Shown one piece after another: positions 8,156-8,282 of a stretch of 8,282 nt of DNA (position 1 is its first letter; each line of letters begins with the position of its first letter). Source of the stretch: Gemmatimonadota bacterium (GTDB lineage: Bacteria > Gemmatimonadota > Gemmatimonadetes > Gemmatimonadales > Gemmatimonadaceae); NCBI GenBank assembly GCA_947475795.1, contig CANJOX010000132.1:1-8282 (forward strand). Reading direction: 5' to 3'. The notes under the pieces are model-generated. The model had not been told where the DNA came from, ran no database searches, and saw only the letters and a program-made list of their open reading frames with translations. The position numbers and the translations under genes are program-made.

Positions 8156-8282
8156 TCAGCCGCGCGTTGCTCGGGGACGCGTGTGAATGAGCAGGGCGCC
8201 GGCCAGCGACACGACCGCACCGACCAGGAAGGGCATGGAGAGCGAGGTCGCGCTCGCGACGCCGCTGGCGGCGAAGGGGCCG
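8156..8282 (-). CDS. C-terminal end of a membrane transporter, probably MFS
   Basis: The gene runs off the right edge; only 41 codons and the TGA (8158-8156) are inside. The peptide starts GPFAASGVAS, then has one strong membrane segment (about 17-32, MPFLVGAVVSLAGALL), and ends in a basic tail IHTRPRATRG. A Gly-rich loop, a P-F-L-V-x-A final helix and a short positive cytoplasmic tail are what the last transmembrane helix of major facilitator transporters looks like. Other polytopic membrane proteins cannot be excluded on so short a piece. It is on the same strand as the operon that follows but is separated by 194 bases, so it is probably a different unit, although no convincing terminator follows it. 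Confidence 0.55.
   Translation of the reverse strand, partial: GPFAASGVASATSLSMPFLVGAVVSLAGALLIHTRPRATRG

Noticed and set aside
8004..8186. A 60-codon plus-strand frame in the gap before the transporter end
   Set aside because: Arg-rich, low-quality composition, no ribosome binding site seen, and it runs antisense into the transporter gene.

Overview
The window is very GC-rich with densely packed genes. It reads as a Gram-negative chromosome: there are two lipoproteins with lipoboxes, an outer-membrane beta-barrel ending in Phe, and a type VI secretion membrane-complex subunit. A kinase with an N-terminal zinc ribbon, the very high GC, and secreted proteins with BIG2 plus divergent InlB-type repeats would suit Gemmatimonadota. 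A myxobacterium-like or other high-GC lineage cannot be excluded from sequence alone. No RNA gene, insertion sequence, CRISPR array or phage gene was seen.

Layout: (1) 2-613 (+) is the C-terminal end of a TssM/IcmF-like type VI secretion protein. (2) 644-2434 (-) is a membrane-anchored Ser/Thr protein kinase that converges on tssM across a strong hairpin (627-657). (3) 2502-3239 (+) is an exported CsgG-like protein, divergent from the kinase across a 67-base intergenic stretch that must hold both start regions. (4) A 15-bp-stem bidirectional terminator (3266-3298) separates it from (5) a three-gene minus-strand operon, read 7961 to 3303: a CsgG-like lipoprotein with a TPR-like tail, an outer-membrane beta-barrel protein (ATGA overlap), and an 813-residue lipoprotein with one BIG2 domain and six Cys-patterned repeats. 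(6) After a 197-base gap with a 15-bp-period direct repeat and a weak promoter candidate comes the C-terminal end of a membrane transporter, probably MFS (8156-8282, -).

How they may work together (inference): the operon looks like a cell-surface module, with a CsgG-like lipoprotein, a barrel and a long disulfide-patterned surface lipoprotein made as one transcript. A second CsgG-like protein of the same architecture, lacking the lipobox, lies just beyond the terminator and may share regulation with a kinase that has an extracytoplasmic C-terminal domain. The kinase also abuts the type VI gene, so it could be a PpkA-like regulator, though the genes are convergent and not in one operon. The most interesting parts are the operon of unknown function, the six-fold four-cysteine repeat, and the paired CsgG-like proteins.
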